From contig JASEVX010000003.1 of NCBI GenBank assembly GCA_031761405.1, positions 64,904,927 to 64,968,926 on the forward strand: DNA of 64,000 bases, in the 5' to 3' direction. Source of the stretch: Serripes groenlandicus (taxonomy: Eukaryota > Mollusca > Bivalvia > Cardiida > Cardiidae). How positions within the stretch are numbered: position 1 is the first letter of the stretch; the number at the start of each line of letters is the position of its first letter. Shown piece after piece: positions 1 through 12,922 of this stretch. The translations under genes were made by a program, and so were the position numbers. The notes below the pieces were generated by a model. It worked only from the letters and a program-made list of their open reading frames with translations. It was not told where the DNA came from and searched no databases.

Positions 1-1356
1 GAAGGGGGGTTAAAACAGACATGAAAATAGAAATAAAAGAAATTTCATATATTTATAAAGAGGCTAGAGTCCAATAAAGCAGACTGTCCAGTCCATATTC
101 CAGTAATTAAATTAAAACGGAAGATATATGTGGCCAAAGTTGTGTGATTGACCATGTCAAGCTTACCTCGGTGCACATATTTAATCCTAGGATGACAGAC
201 AATAAATTTACTACTAATAGACATTTCACAAAATAGAAAATGATTTTTTACTGCAGATTTCTTGTATGTGGAAAAGGGTTATACAGTAGGGTTTGTTAGA
301 AATTGGCTTTTATAGTTTTGTTGTTATTTTAGGTTATTTACTCTCGTAAAACCAACTGTAGACTTATGTGTATACATACATATAAATGTATACAATCCTG
401 TGGTATTTCCAAAATTAGTGCTTTTTCGGCGGCCATTTTGGAAATTGCTTTCAAGGGAGACAATCACTCACCAGGTTAATTACAAGAAGCATTAGGTCCT
501 GTTTTATCAACTCTACAAGATTGTGAGATTGTATGTGAAAATGATTATCCTATAAAAACATTTGTCACTAAAACAATTATATTTAATTGAAATTGTTAAT
601 TTATTAACTGTTCCAAACTTTGAACTTTTTTACATGATATTTTCAGAATTAATTTGTTAAATTTTCTTATTGGCACAATTAAATCATATTTTCCAAAAAT
701 GACCCATTTCTTTGTTAGTTTTTAGTCCTTATAATAACATCCTTAATGTTTGTAACACAGTTTATGATTTAGAATTTTAAAAATAGCATATGTTCAAATT
801 TATAACCAACACAAACATACAGGCCAAAAAAACATAAATCATTTTTTAAAATTTTGTTCATTAATTTCTTCCATATTTTCTATAGTCGAGAAAACTTCAC
901 AGAATTTATTTTATGCCTATCGATGGATTATAGAGATATCTCAGTGAAGTAGAAACTAGTAATCCACTTTTCAGTGAAATTACCACTTTTCAAACAGTGA
1001 AATTACCATTTTTTTGCCGGAACTACTTTTTTAAATTTTTTTTTTAATTTAAACTTATATTTTATCAGATAATATGCCTCTAAATAATAAAATGTAAATT
1101 AAAATGATAACTTTATGCAACGTCTTCAATTTATTTTCACGTTAAATCTCCACAGAAAATACTGGACTATTTTTTCCAAGTAGTAATACAAACTGCGCTA
1201 AAACAGTGGGGCTGACCACAGGGAAAATCTGGAGGCACTGTACGGTATAGAATATACAAAAATTGGTAAAAAGACCTTTTATGGCCTAAAATAAAAAGAA
1301 AATTTGTTTGTTTCAATGAAAGATCGACTTTTTTTTTTCATCTCGTGAAGAAATAG
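1..1356. other. AT-rich DNA without a recognised gene
   Basis: No coding signal was found. About 240-290 has the tail of a TTAA-type MITE ('gcagatttcttgtatgtggaaaagggttat'). The rest is A/T-rich with homopolymer runs. Confidence 0.6.
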
Positions 1357-1505
1357 AGATTATTCAACTTATTTTTTGAAAGATAAGAATATAATTCACG
1401 AGCCGTCTGGTGAATGGGAATGACGTAGTTACGAGTGGCTCCTCCCATTCACAAGACGGCGAGTGAATTATATTCTAATCTTTGAAAAAATGTGTTGAAT
1501 AATCT
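1357..1505. mobile_element. Foldback element (MITE-like), about 149 bp
   Basis: The left arm 'agattattcaactt...' and right arm '...gttgaataatct' are imperfect inverted repeats of about 60 bp. They include 'aatataattcac' / 'gtgaattatatt' around a short centre. Nothing is encoded. Confidence 0.75.
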
Positions 1506-2789
1506 GTTTATTACATTTCATTGTTATTTGTTGTAATACATTAAATTTTTAAATACGTGTCCTCAACCATAGTTTATATTTACTGTGGAATATTGTTTGT
1601 CGTTTTACCTACTTTGCGCATTATTTTCGGATGAGGCGTGGCCATGGAAAAAAGGGAGGGGCACGCATGCACAATTGTGTAGTAGATTATAACACTGGTG
1701 TGTAATAACAATAAATCAACGATTATGAATTTTCTTTCAACGAAATATCCTTATCTTTGATGGATAGAAATGTAATAAAAAAAATTACTATTTGAACTTG
1801 TGGCAAATTTTGTGAGATTTTCTTTTTTTCTCCACTTGATGAAATAACAAGAGCTGTCGGAGGACAGCGCGCTCGACTATTCCACCGCTTATTTAAGTTA
1901 CTGAGATAATGGACTCTAATGTAGTTGCATTCAAAACATTCCTTAAAGGGTGATAATTTGCATTATATGCAGGATAGAGTTATTTAACTTGATTATTTTA
2001 ATAGGTGTGATGGTTAGGAAGGCAATGGAATGCATCAAGTAGTTAATAAGATATGGACTCTTAATGAAGTTGCACGCCAACCTTTAACCATAATTTCTAA
2101 GTAAAAAAAAGGCAACAATTTGCACCATATGCAGGATCTTAATTGGTTGTGTTTATAGTTGTGAAATTGGGAAAGGCTGTATAAAGTTTCAATACAATGC
2201 TTCAAGTTGTTAATGAGATTACACTCTAAATGTAGTTGCAAAACTTAATCAAGAATTTCTAAGTCCAAAAAGGGCCATAACTTAAAATGCTGGATAGAGT
2301 TATCATACTTGATTGTTTACATAGGTGTGATGATTTGAAAGGGCTGTATAAAGTTTCAATGCAATGCATGAAGTAGTTACTAAGATATGGTCTCTTAACG
2401 TAGTTGCATGTAAAACTTTAACCAGAATTTATAAGTCCAAAATGGGCCATAACTTGAATAAAATGCAGGATAGAGTTATTTAACTTAAAAATCAACATAG
2501 GTGTGATAGTTGGATAAGGTTGCATAAAGTTTCAAAGCAATGCATGAAATAAATACTAGGATATCGACTCTTAATGTAGTTGCATGCAAAACTTTAACCA
2601 AATTTCTAGTTTAAAAAAGGGCCATAAATTGCAAAATATACTGGATAGAGTTATCATAATTGATTGTTTACATAGGTGTGATGGTTGGGAAGGGTTGTAT
2701 GAAGTTTCAATGCAATGCACCAAGTTGTTACTAAGAGATGGTCTCTTAAAGTAGTTGTATGCAAAACTTTAACCAGAATTTCTAAGTAA

Positions 2790-3207
2790 ACAAGATGTGT
2801 TTGTGAAACACTGATGCCCCCGAATGGCAACAATGAACATCTAGGTCAAAGGTCAAGGTTGCAAGGTCAAAAATATTGGTACTGACAGAAAGGTCATGTC
2901 ACAAGGGATACACATGTGAAATATGGTAGCCGTACCTGTTATGGTTCAAAAGAAGTGGTCAAGGTTAAAGTTTTTTTTCGAGAATGGCAACATCTAGGTC
3001 AAAGGTCAAGGTCGCAAGGTCAAACATTTCGGTACTGACAGAAAGGTCATGTCACAAGGAATACACATGTGAAATATGGTAGCCGTACCTGTTATGGTTT
3101 AAAAGTAATGGTCAAGGTTAAAAGTTTTTTTCGTGCAGACAGACAGACGTGCAGACAGACAGGCCAAAAACTAGATGCCCACCGAATCAGTGATTCCGGG
3201 GGCATAA
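2790..3207 (+). mobile_element. Nested element with two about 160 bp tandem units and GACA-rich tail
   Basis: It begins 'caagatgtgtttgtgaaac' and ends 'gattccgggggcataaaa'. Inside are two copies of the unit 'aacatctaggtcaaaggtca ... gtggtcaaggttaaagtttt', then 'gacagacagacgtgcagacag'. It sits in the A-rich spacer of a module of the host element. Confidence 0.7.
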
Positions 3208-3383
3208 AAAAGGGCCATAACTTGCATAAAATGCAGGATAAGAGTTATTATATGTGATAATCTACATAAGTGTGATAGTTGAGTAGGGTTGTATAAAGAT
3301 TCAATGCAATGCATCAAGTAAATACTGAGATATGGACTCTTAATTAAGTTGCACACAAAAATTTAACAGAATTTCTTAGTAAA

Positions 3384-4293
3384 CAAGAGGGCCATGATGG
3401 CCCTGGAATCGCTCACCTGATTTTTTTTTTCACTTTAGCTATATAAGCCCCGCCCCCTGGCAGCCATAGTTTTTTCGACCAATCAACTTGGCTTGAAGGA
3501 ATCTAATAGAGGGTCACCCTAGGAACATTTCTACAAAATTATTTGAAAATCTGCCTGACACTTTCGGAGGAGAAGATTTTTTAAGTTTTCATTATAGCCA
3601 TATAAGGCAAAATAGCCCCGCCCCTCCTGGCGGCCATGTTTTTCGACCATTCAACATGGCTTGAAGGAATCTGATAGTGGGTCACTTAAGGAACATTTCT
3701 ACAAAATTATTTGATAATCTGCCAACCAGTTTGGGAGAAGAAGATTTTTTAAGTTTTCACTATAGCCATATAAGGCAAAATAGCCCCGCCCCCATGGCGG
3801 CCATGTTTTTCGATCAATCAACATGGCTTGAAGGAATCTGATAGAGGGTCATCCAAGGAACATTTCTACAAAATTATTTGAAAATCGGCCTGACACTTTC
3901 GGAGGAGAAGATTTTTTAAGTTTTCACTATAGCCATATAAGGCAAAATAGCCCCGCCCCCCGGCGGCCATGTTTTTCGACCAATCAATATGGCTTGAAGG
4001 AATCTGATAGAGGGTCATCCAAGGAACATTTCTACAAAATTATTTGAAAATCTGCCAACCAGTTCTGGAGAAGAAGATTTTTAAAGTTTTTTTCATTTCG
4101 TTGCCATGGAAACCAGAATTATGCATGGATCCCGAAAATTTGAAGGAATTCTGGTGAGGTCAATGTGGGGATGCTTCCAGTGAAGTTTCATCCCAATTGA
4201 CCCACTGGTTACTGAGGAGAAAAAGTTGACGGACGACGGACAAAAGGCCATCACAATAACTCACCCTGAGCACTTTGTGCACAGGTGAGCTAA
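3384..4293 (-). mobile_element. Multi-module 'gagctcacctg / ccatcatggccctcttg' element, copy A
   Basis: Read on the minus strand it starts 'ttagctcacctgtgcacaaa', has a unique head with 'caacttttctcctcagtaac', four modules of about 165 bp (each with 'ggccgcca' and 'aaatgttcct'), and ends 'gggccatcatggccctcttg'. Copies B and C lie at 30229-31152 and 52161-53928. No coding capacity. Confidence 0.8.
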
Positions 4294-4690
4294 AAAAGGG
4301 CCATAATTTGCATAAAATTCAGGATAGTGTTATCTAACTTGATAATCTACACAGGTGCGATAATTTGGTCTAAGGGTTGTAGAAAGTTTCAATGCAATGT
4401 ACATGTATCAGGTAAATACAAAGATATGGACTCTTAATTTAGTTGCACGCAAAACTTTAACCAGAATTTCTAAGTAAAAAAAGGGCCATAGTTTGCATAA
4501 AATGCAGGATAGAGTTATCTAACTTGATAATCTACACATGTGTGATAGTTGGGTAGGGTTGTAGAAGGTAGTATGTAGTATTTAAGTACTTGCATGCAAA
4601 ACCTTAACCAATTAAAGTGTGACGTGGACGCCGATGCCAGGGTGAGTAGTATACTATAGCTTTCATATTCTTCGAAAAGTCAAGCTAAAA

Positions 4691-5165
4691 ATCGAACTTT
4701 CACTGAAACAAACAAATATCCTCTATGTAATCTAATCATGTTACTTCAAATTGTTATGAAGTTATAAGCAATTAATAGACATGTTTAAAGTGGCATTTCT
4801 ATCCAGAGGGAAGAAATTCATGTAAAAAAGTTCAAATCGATTTTTCTAAAAATAAGAAGTTGAATGGGTTTGGGATTAACCACTAACGTGTTACAAAAGA
4901 GCACACACTTACAAATTATACTTTTATCCAAGATTTCAGGATTTTAAAAACAGACCCATTCATGTACATCATAACGCTTAGAATCGTAAACACAACTATA
5001 TTAGACGTATGTAAAGGTAGGGTGTCATATACAAATCGTGGTGAGATAAAATGTACATAACTGTTATAAAAACACATTCAGTTCAATGAGGCATATACAA
5101 TGTATACACAATAAGCATGTTTATCTAGTGCTTTTAAAAGTAATATAAATGCTGTTTATGGAAAA
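4691..5165. other. No gene recognised
   Basis: AT-rich sequence without a splice-supported open frame or a recognised repeat. Confidence 0.5.
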
Positions 5166-5241
5166 AAGATGATTTGGTATGTCACAGAAAACTAGCATTA
5201 TTTTATTTCCACAGTTTCTGTGACATACCTGAAATCATCTT
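5166..5241. repeat. Inverted repeat, about 26 bp arms
   Basis: 'aagatgatttggtatgtcac' and 'gtgacatacctgaaatcatc' are complementary except for a 2-base bulge, around a roughly 22 bp loop. A related 'ccggtatgtcacaag' lies near 5570, so this may be a small foldback element. Confidence 0.65.
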
Positions 5242-5264
5242 AAGTTACACAGTAAGTAAATGTT

Positions 5265-5520
5265 TATTGTTTGGTGTTATACGCCGCTTTCAACATTATT
5301 TATGTTATATCGCAGAGTTTCCTGGGTAAGTTACCAGTCCTACTGGTCCATTTATCCTGACATTAGCCAGACAGTCGTAATTCTAACCCTGCAACCTTAA
5401 GCCCCACGGAAGGCAGCCATTACTACCATTTTTAATGTGGTATGACCCGGCCAGGAATAAAACATGTAACCTCCCGCACCGAGGTGGACGCTCTACCACA
5501 ACAACATCGAGGCGGTCAAG
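5265..5520 (-). mobile_element. tRNA-derived SINE, minus orientation
   Basis: The reverse complement shows a tRNA-like head ('ggtagagcgtccacctcggt', 'gggaggt'), a body with 'ggtatgacc...actttaaaaatggtagtaatggctgcc', and a tail with 'gccagtaggactggtaac...gttgaaagcggcgt'. The same body recurs at 25283-25540, 38112-38310 and 51355-51620. Confidence 0.75.
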
Positions 5521-5984
5521 TAAAATGTTATCTAGTGCTAAACTATTTTTTACTGTTTATTAGATAATTTCCGGTATGTCACAAGAAAAGAACATTCTCT
5601 TATTTCATAATAATGAAGATCCAGATGTACTTATGCACTATTAGGAAATAAGAGAATATTAGTTTTCTGCATCCTCGGTACCCAGGTTATTCATAACATA
5701 TATGATACCCTGGGTAAATTGGCTAGCGAAATTTCGTAAAGCATGCGCCACGATTTCCTCCGTAACAACATTATTGTGTATATGTGCTTCAATGAACTGA
5801 GTTATTTTTATAACAGTTTTCTTGTGTACATTTATCCCCCACAATGTTTGTATTAGACACCAACCTTTAAAGAGGTATAATTTAGTTGTGATTCATACCT
5901 ACATACCTTGATGTTAGGTCATCATCTTAAGCCTAAGCTTATATTGACCTCTCTCAATCTTTTCTTTATATAAAACCGACATTT

Positions 5985-8015
5985 GTGCGCCTAAGATGGG
6001 TGAAATTTCTTGTCATTCCAATCTTCTTTGTTGAGCAGTGATTTAAACACATTTATTGAACTGGCATTTACAGTTTCACATGTAAGTTTGTTCCACAAGT
6101 TGACTGATCTTTGCGAAAAGGTGTTGAAGCGTATATTATTGTGACTTTTCATTTTAATAAATTTTAAGTTATGACCTCTTAAACCGCCTGTTGATAGAGA
6201 AAACATATTGTCCCATTTAAGTTCATCCAGATTATGAATGCTTTTATAAATCTGAATCATGTCAGCACGATCTCGTCTATACTCCAGAGTTGGAAGTCCT
6301 AGTGATTTCATTCTATCAATATATGGTAACTCCTCCAAGTCTGGTATTAATTTTGTGGCTCTTCGCTGAATTCCTTCAATACGTTTAATGTCTTTTGATA
6401 AGTGTGGAGACCATACACATGACCCATATTCAAAAACTGGTCTTACAATAGACTTATACAAAGTAAGTAACATTGGTTGGCCATATATTCAAAAGACCTA
6501 TGTATAATTCCCAAATTACGTTGAGCTTTATTTACTATATTGGTGATGTGAACATCAAAATTCAGTTTGGTGTCAAATGTAACTCCCAAGTCCTTCTCAG
6601 AATCAACACTTTCATAAGAATGGTACCCATCTGAGTCTGTCATAGTGTATCTATAGTGGGGATTATTATTTCCTACATGTAGTACTTTGCATTTTTTTGA
6701 ATTAAAAGATAATTTCCACTTATCACTCCAGTCACAAAGGTTATCAAGATCTTTTTGCAGCGCTTCGCAGTTTTCTTACTTACTAACAGTATACAGTTTA
6801 GTGTCATCTGCAAATATTTTAACCATACCATCAACAACATTTGGTAGATCATTTATAAAACACAAAAACAGAACAGGACCTAAACCGCTTCCCTGTGGAA
6901 CTCCACTTATTACCTTTGACCATGAAGATATATTTGTGCCAACTCTAACACACTGTTCTCTATCTATGAGAAAGTTTTTAATCCAGCTCAGGACTGATCC
7001 CCTTATACCTAACTTATGCAGTTTAAAAAGTAGGGGTTCATGTGAAACAGTGTCAAAGGCCTTAGAAAAATCAAGATACACAATATCTACTGGGTTGCCA
7101 ATGTCCAATAACTTTGTCCATTCATCCAATATCTCTAGTAATTGTATGACACATGATCTTCCTGGCCGAAAGCCATACTGATTGTCTGAGAACAAATGAT
7201 TTTGTAACATATAGTTCATTACATTTTTCCTTATAAGTGATTCGCAAAGTTTGCAAACAACAGAAGTTAAACTAACAGGTCTATAGTTTGATGGTTCCTT
7301 TTTACTTCCCTTTTTGAATATGGGTACAACAATGGCTCTCCTCCAATCATTTGGAATATTTCCTTCCTGTATAGACTGATTAAATATCATAAACAATGGA
7401 ACACATATTTCTTTCCTAGATTCATACAAAACTTTTGGATGCAAATTATCTGGTCCCGGTGACTTGTCAGGTTTTAGACCATTTAAAACTTTCTCGACCT
7501 CTTCTAAAGTTATATTTATATCATCTAGTCGACTGCCGATATCGTTCCCCAATCTATCTTCATCAAAATCATCTGACTTCACAAAAACACTACTAAAAAA
7601 GTTATTCAGCACATCAGCTTTGTCAATATTATCAGTAACCAGTGTATCATCATCTTTCTTCAAATCTCCTATTCCATCCCTAGTTTTTCTCTTTGAATTC
7701 ACATATTTCCAGAAGGATTTATTGTTAACATTTGACTCAGTAGCTATTTTCATCTCATATGATCGCTTAGACTGTCTCACTGTTGAGGTACAATTATTCC
7801 TAACCGATGAGTAATTATTATAATTCAGCAATGAGCGCGAATACTTATACTTTTTCCAGGCTCTGTCCTTCTTAATAACAGCAAGTTTTGCATTTTTATC
7901 CATCCATAAAGGTGACTTCATAAATTTATTTTTCATTGACTTTTTAGGAATATTGTTAGATATTTCCTTTATTTCTTGCAATTCCTTAAATCGGTACCTA
8001 CCGAGCTGGGAAAAA
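5985..8015 (-). pseudogene. Non-LTR retrotransposon reverse transcriptase, 5'-truncated and disabled (CR1/jockey-like)
   Basis: On the minus strand the frame opens near 8015 ('[13 protein letters not shown]') and carries reverse transcriptase hallmarks: '[12 protein letters not shown]', '[10 protein letters not shown]', 'YGFRPGRSC', '[12 protein letters not shown]', '[10 protein letters not shown]' and the catalytic 'FADDTKLY'. The frame meets an in-frame stop at 6776-6778, continues in the same frame ('DWSDKWKLSFNSKKC') to about 6475, then shifts frame into 'TLYKSIVRPVFEYGSCVWSP' and ends with 'VNLWNKLTCETVNASSINVF' and a stop at 5991. The upstream endonuclease domain is absent, as expected of 5' truncation during target-primed insertion. 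Copying of LINE RNA is the family function; this copy is dead. The clade needs a phylogeny. Confidence 0.92.
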
Positions 8016-9640
8016 AACTATTTTATTTAAATAATTAAAATATGAAAGCTTTCTCATACTACAGTCTAATTAGAATCAAGCATCACCTCATAAAGGTTTA
8101 TAACGGAAAACAAGTTATTTTATGATTTTTTTTTTTATGAATTTCTAAAGAAATGCAACTTTAAATGTGAAAGACAAAATCAACAACAGGTTTTCTACTA
8201 ACAAAATGACATTTTTGTTTGTGAGGGGTCAGGGCAGGATTTTCTTTTTATTATGGTTAACAATTCTAATGTGTTGTAATTTCTGAGAATATTGATTTTT
8301 TTTTTAAAGAAATAAATTGTAGTGTTTGAAAGTCTGAATAAGGGGGTTTCCTGGTGGAATCATACAACATTCGGTTGTGCGTGCGAAACAAAGAAAACAC
8401 CGGTTTTGTGTTTACCTTGGTATTCGTAATAACACGATATTCGTAAAACCTACTATAAATGATAAAAAGAGAAACCTAAATTAGTCTAAATTGTCTTTCA
8501 ATGTAGTCAGAGGTCAACTACAAGGTAATTGTGACGCCACTTACATATATGACACATCATCTTACTAAGGGCGTAGATAGTATGAAGCCGATTGTATTTA
8601 CGTTCCTGGTTGAGTCATATGAACACAAATGAAATAGGGGGAAAGACCATTAGAATTTAGATACTCCTACTTATCTAGAGAAAGTTAGGTCGTCGGTCAC
8701 TAGTCATATAAAAACATGATGATCACGCTGTTCACACATTAAGCTAAGTATTAGAACTCACCAAATGTTGTATGCGTCCTTATTTTAAATTGTCTAAATA
8801 ATTCATCGGGCAAATAAATTTGCAGGGTGTATTGAATTACCGAATGGGTTGAAATGTACCGGATTGAACATTGGAAATACCGGAACAGACCGGGATGGAC
8901 ATATGGAGGAAATACATGTACATTAAATTGATAATGGAAAAACTAAGTTGGACGATGGAAATACTGGAAAAGACCAACATGAAAGAGTGAAAAAACAAGA
9001 ATGGAGCAAATGGGCACATGACAATACTGGAACGGTCAAGAGTCAACATATATATAATTAATAAACCGTTTTTCGGAGTTACTACGTTTCTAATAACACA
9101 GGCAGCAACGCCGAAATAAAGCTACGCCAAAACAAATAGTTCAAATCGGAGTAATTCCTTCGTGCTGAAATGTCCCGGGTAGATTTGCCAAGTCAAATGA
9201 AAGGGGAATACACTTGCTGCAAGGAGTTGCCGGTGCAATTACAATTAAAGTTTACTTATAATTAGGTAAACTTTCATGCTGGCAGACACATTTTTACGAA
9301 GCAAAACATTATCACGCGTCTGCAGCAATTAAACGGCTTTCGAAAGCATTGTGACAAAAGTAGAAATTCCTTCAATTATGGTGATTTCAACTCTATTCAT
9401 ACATTACGCTTTCATTTAGACACGCATTTTCTTTAAAAACTGGATGATATAATTCTGGATTAAATTGGACTAAAAAGGAAAGTTTCAAAATTTATTTCCA
9501 GTGTTTCATAACAAACTAGTCCACAAAACCCCTATAAAATTGGAAGTTTGACCAAAGAAAAAAAAAAATTATGTAGTTTTTGCATGTTTTAAAAACGGTT
9601 GTCGTTGTATTTCATATAATTAAATGGCAAACAACAGTTC
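8016..9640. other. No gene recognised
   Basis: AT-rich. Around 8840-9060 there are loosely repeated 'tggaaatac(c/t)gga' phrases that look like a decayed tandem repeat. No coding support. Confidence 0.5.
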
Positions 9641-9950
9641 AATTTTACTTCTGACGCTTCTGCATCTGACTGCATTGAAAACAGTGTTGCAATAGGATAA
9701 ACTGAGCAATTTCGCCTTTTAGTTCAATGTTTTAACTCTATTCAATCATTACAATTTTATTTATAGAGGTTTATCTACCGTTTTAACTCTATTCAATCAT
9801 TAAACTGTTATTTATAGAGGTTTATCTACAGTTTTAACTCTATTCAATTATTAAACTGTTATTTATAGAGGTTTATCTTCAGTTTTAACCAGACTAAAAC
9901 TCATCTGCTGTAGATTTGTTGTACGCGGAAAAGGGTTTAGCCAAATGATG
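9640..9950. mobile_element. TTAA-type MITE with an internal 51 bp triplication
   Basis: MITE landmarks ('ttctgacgcttctgcatctgac', 'gagcaatttc', '...tgctgtagatttgttgtacg...gaaaagggttta') flank three tandem copies of a 51 bp unit starting at 9729, 9780 and 9831 ('gttttaactctattcaat...tttatagaggtttatct'). Confidence 0.75.
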
Positions 9951-9987
9951 ATTGATAAATATTTGTCAAAATCAAATTTGTTTCAGA

Positions 9988-10025
9988 CAGAGACATATAA
10001 ACATATGTGTTTATATGTCTCTGTT
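9988..10025. repeat. Short perfect hairpin
   Basis: 'acagagacatataaaca' and 'tgtttatatgtctctgt' are perfect 17-base inverted repeats around a 4-base loop. Function unknown. Confidence 0.7.
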
Positions 10026-10139
10026 TCAGAATACGGTAGCTTCATTAGCAGAACTGTGTTTCACAGGCTCATTAATTGGAAAATGTAGTCTGGTTCCTTA
10101 AAAGTACATGCTATGATATATTACGCAGTAATTAGACGA

Positions 10140-10900
10140 ATTAAGAAGCCTCGTCCCGTATTCACTAAACTTTTCAATTTAGATATTTTTCTAAATCTAA
10201 ATCTTAATATTTAGTCCACGTTTTAGATTTAATCCGTATTCACCAACGCGTTTTAAACCGATCTCAATTTGGTCTAGTGTGTAAATGTCGTAAGCGGCCA
10301 CGCAGCGACTCTGGTTCCCGAATCAAGTTAAGAGCGAAAATAAAAGACAGAACCATTCATCTATAGTCTATTTATAGATTTTCATTTTTATCGCAATTTC
10401 ACATACATTTTTTATTTGCTTTGCTTTTAATAATCTGACTTTCATGTTCAGTACATACTGGATTCAAAGTTAACTTTGAGTACAATTGTCATCGCAAAAT
10501 GCAGACATGAAAAGATTTAAACCACAGAAATATCTGTTTCAAGATCAATTTCGTTCTTTTTCGCTGTTGCAGTTCCAGATTTCATGAATATCGCGGTAAA
10601 CACGATATCGGTGTATTTTGCCAAGCCAACAACATGTTTTATCACGGATGCGATGTGAACATCCAGAATACTTAAATGAAATGAAATCTTCTGGTTCTTA
10701 CTAACAAAGTGTGATCGGGTTAACTGAACTGTATTTAACTTATCACTGTAAATGTAGACAGCATTTCAACTCTTATATCAACTGGTAAATTTACAGTTTG
10801 AGAAATAAATTCAAGTAAATTTTCAAGCACTGGTTTAAAAATTGAAACTAGTTCCTATGTTAAGTCTTTCCCTTATACGTAGCACATTAAGTAAAAATTG
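10140..10900. other. No gene recognised
   Basis: 'tcccgtattcactaaac' and 'ccgtattcaccaacg' near 10155-10250 suggest the edge of an unidentified repeat. Otherwise featureless. Confidence 0.4.
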
Positions 10901-10904
10901 GAAC

Positions 10905-11432
10905 ATCTTGCTAAATGAAGGTATAATTTATGGACATAAAGTAGAAAACATTGTAGCAAAAGGATAAATTTTTCTTTTTGTCACAATGTTTTCAAAAGTC
11001 GCTGCAGCTATTGTCAGTCTTTCGGATTACGTGTCCATAGAAATACGTTTACTTGATTTTCTGAATGCTAATCACGACACGAGTTCACACCAGTTTCGTC
11101 AACTCGAGATTGTGCGTTTGTAATCCGACAGCTTTGATTTTCAATTGCTCAATTTGCCACAATAATTTCAACTCTTTTCAATTATCTTGCTATCATTTAT
11201 AGAGATTTTCTATGTTTTGTACTTGATGATTTTAAAGTCTGTCAGAGTAAACATCATTGAAATCATTGTGGCAAAAGGAGAAATTGCTCATAATGAGCAA
11301 TATCTGCATTTGCCACAATAATTCAACACTTTTCAATTATCATACGATCATTTATAGAGATTCTTTTTTACTTGATAATTTCAAAGTCGTCTACTGCAGA
11401 TTTGTTTTATGTTGGAAACCCTTATCCATTAT
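10905..11432. mobile_element. Cluster of decayed TTAA-type MITE fragments
   Basis: Three partial copies: 10905-11030, 11133-11245 and 11245-11432. They show 'acattgtggcaaaaggagaaa', 'gctcataatgagc', 'tttatagagatt' and 'gtctactgcagatttgtt'. Terminal TTAA motifs are lost. Confidence 0.65.
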
Positions 11433-12629
11433 CATGACTTACCGATACAAACGAAAAACAGATTTTCTGTGTGTCAGCATTATTTGATAAAACATTATCA
11501 TAACGGGGCGTGTGTTCAATACAAATAGTTGATTGTTTTTGGTACTAATTTAAATTTATCATAACCTCTTGTCCATTTATCTTTAGTATTATATGTCACT
11601 TTTTATGATCAGCTTAACTCTAAATGATCTCATTCACTTAAAACGCAGACCCTGCCAGGTTAAATATCCTACATCAAACTTATATCTTCAGTAATCGATA
11701 TTATTACTGACTACAGATTAAATTGTTCTAATGTTTGTGGATTTAAATTATCTTTTTTTCTTATTGCATCAAACATCCGTCTTGTATTTCTCTGTAATAA
11801 TAATTGTTTATTTTGATATTGCGCATTTATAAGTAGTATTTTGTTTCCATATGACGTTTTAACAAATTAGTAAATCTTCAATGACCCTTCACTCGGTTAA
11901 ATGACCACGCTGACTGTTTCCCTGGTATGATTATCAACAACACCCCGCCCACGAGCACTGCAACGTTGGCAGTGAAAACATTCGTATTTAACACAACAAT
12001 ATATTGTGTACATACATATACAACTGCCTGCCTGACCTTAAGTTACGAATTCCAACACAACCGTCCCACAAGTACTTTCAGTGCTTTGATTTTCATGTTC
12101 ATGTTTATGAATACCATAATCGTTTTAATTTTTTTTTTATTTTAAAGAGTGCGAAATGTGCATGTTAATTATTTTTTCTTAAAAAGTCCCGTGACTGATT
12201 GATTGGTTAGTTTATTGATTTATTTGATTGTAAATGCGTTTTCAACATGTTTTCAGTTATAGCACGGCGGCCAGTTTACATACTTGTTTCCTTGCATTCT
12301 TACACTATAAGTCCACACAATATTCTTCCCAGGCAACTGGCTATCTATACATACTATAATGATCTAGCCCATTGGAGGATGACGTTAGTCACACTGACTT
12401 GTGTGAAACATCGGAATGAACGAATAACCACACGACCCATGGGTTATATTCTTTGTTAATAGCCCATCCGTACCGACTGAAATGTCGCAGCTCGACCTGA
12501 AGGTCTTTGATAATGCAAGTGCTAATAAGAACGCTGACTGAACTGGTCTTGAAAGGGATTTTGATTCTAATTTCAGTCATGCAGTGACTACATAATGTTG
12601 TTTAACCATTCCATCTGTAAACTCTTGCA
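11433..12629. other. No gene recognised; decayed SINE at about 12220-12460
   Basis: The stretch 12220-12460 resembles a heavily decayed minus-strand SINE like the one at 12640. Open frames of about 70 codons here have no family resemblance. Confidence 0.4.
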
Positions 12630-12922
12630 ACTGTACGTCGGCTGATCAGCGACCGGGTTTTTAATCCAGGGGTTGTGAGTTCGAACCCCAGCTCAGCAAA
12701 CATTCTTTTCGACGTTTGACAAAAGTCAATGCGACACGCGTCATTCGTCTTTCACCAATGGGCAAAGTATATGTGGAAAAGCTGCCAGTTGCTTGGAAAG
12801 ACTGTTGTGTGGAGCATTGGTGTGAGAAAACCATGAAACACATGGGTAGGTGAACTTACCGCCGTGATATGACTGAAGAATTGTTGAAAACTGCGTTAAA
12901 CCAATCAATCAATCAATCAATG
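12630..12922 (+). mobile_element. tRNA-derived SINE (type 2)
   Basis: Box-B-like 'gagttcgaacccc' is at about 12678. The body has 'ttgacaaaagtcaatgcgac', 'aaagtatatgtggaaaagct' and 'gtgtgagaaaaccatgaaac'. The tail is 'gccgtgatatgactgaag...gttgaaaactgcgttaaac' with (caat)n. Related copies lie at 26160-26340 and 26750-27045 (minus). Confidence 0.8.

Larger units (their letters stand above)
1846..4690 (+). mobile_element. Composite multi-module interspersed element, with two nested insertions
   Basis: It starts 'acaagagctgtcggaggaca' and ends '...gtgagtagtatact...caagctaaaa'. In between is a roughly 140-180 bp module repeated about seven to eight times ('gggccataacttgcataaaa', 'tgcaggatagagttat', 'ttcaatgcaatgcatcaagt'). 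Two other elements interrupt it (2790-3207 and 3384-4293). The module type is known from bivalve genomes by memory. It is non-coding, and open frames here are shadows of the repeat. Confidence 0.75.

Noticed and set aside
6687..7181. 164-codon plus-strand frame
   Set aside because: It is the antisense shadow of the reverse transcriptase.
12630..12922. Possible tRNA gene (clear box-B-like 'gagttcgaacccc')
   Set aside because: The cloverleaf cannot be completed and the sequence continues into a SINE body and (caat)n tail.
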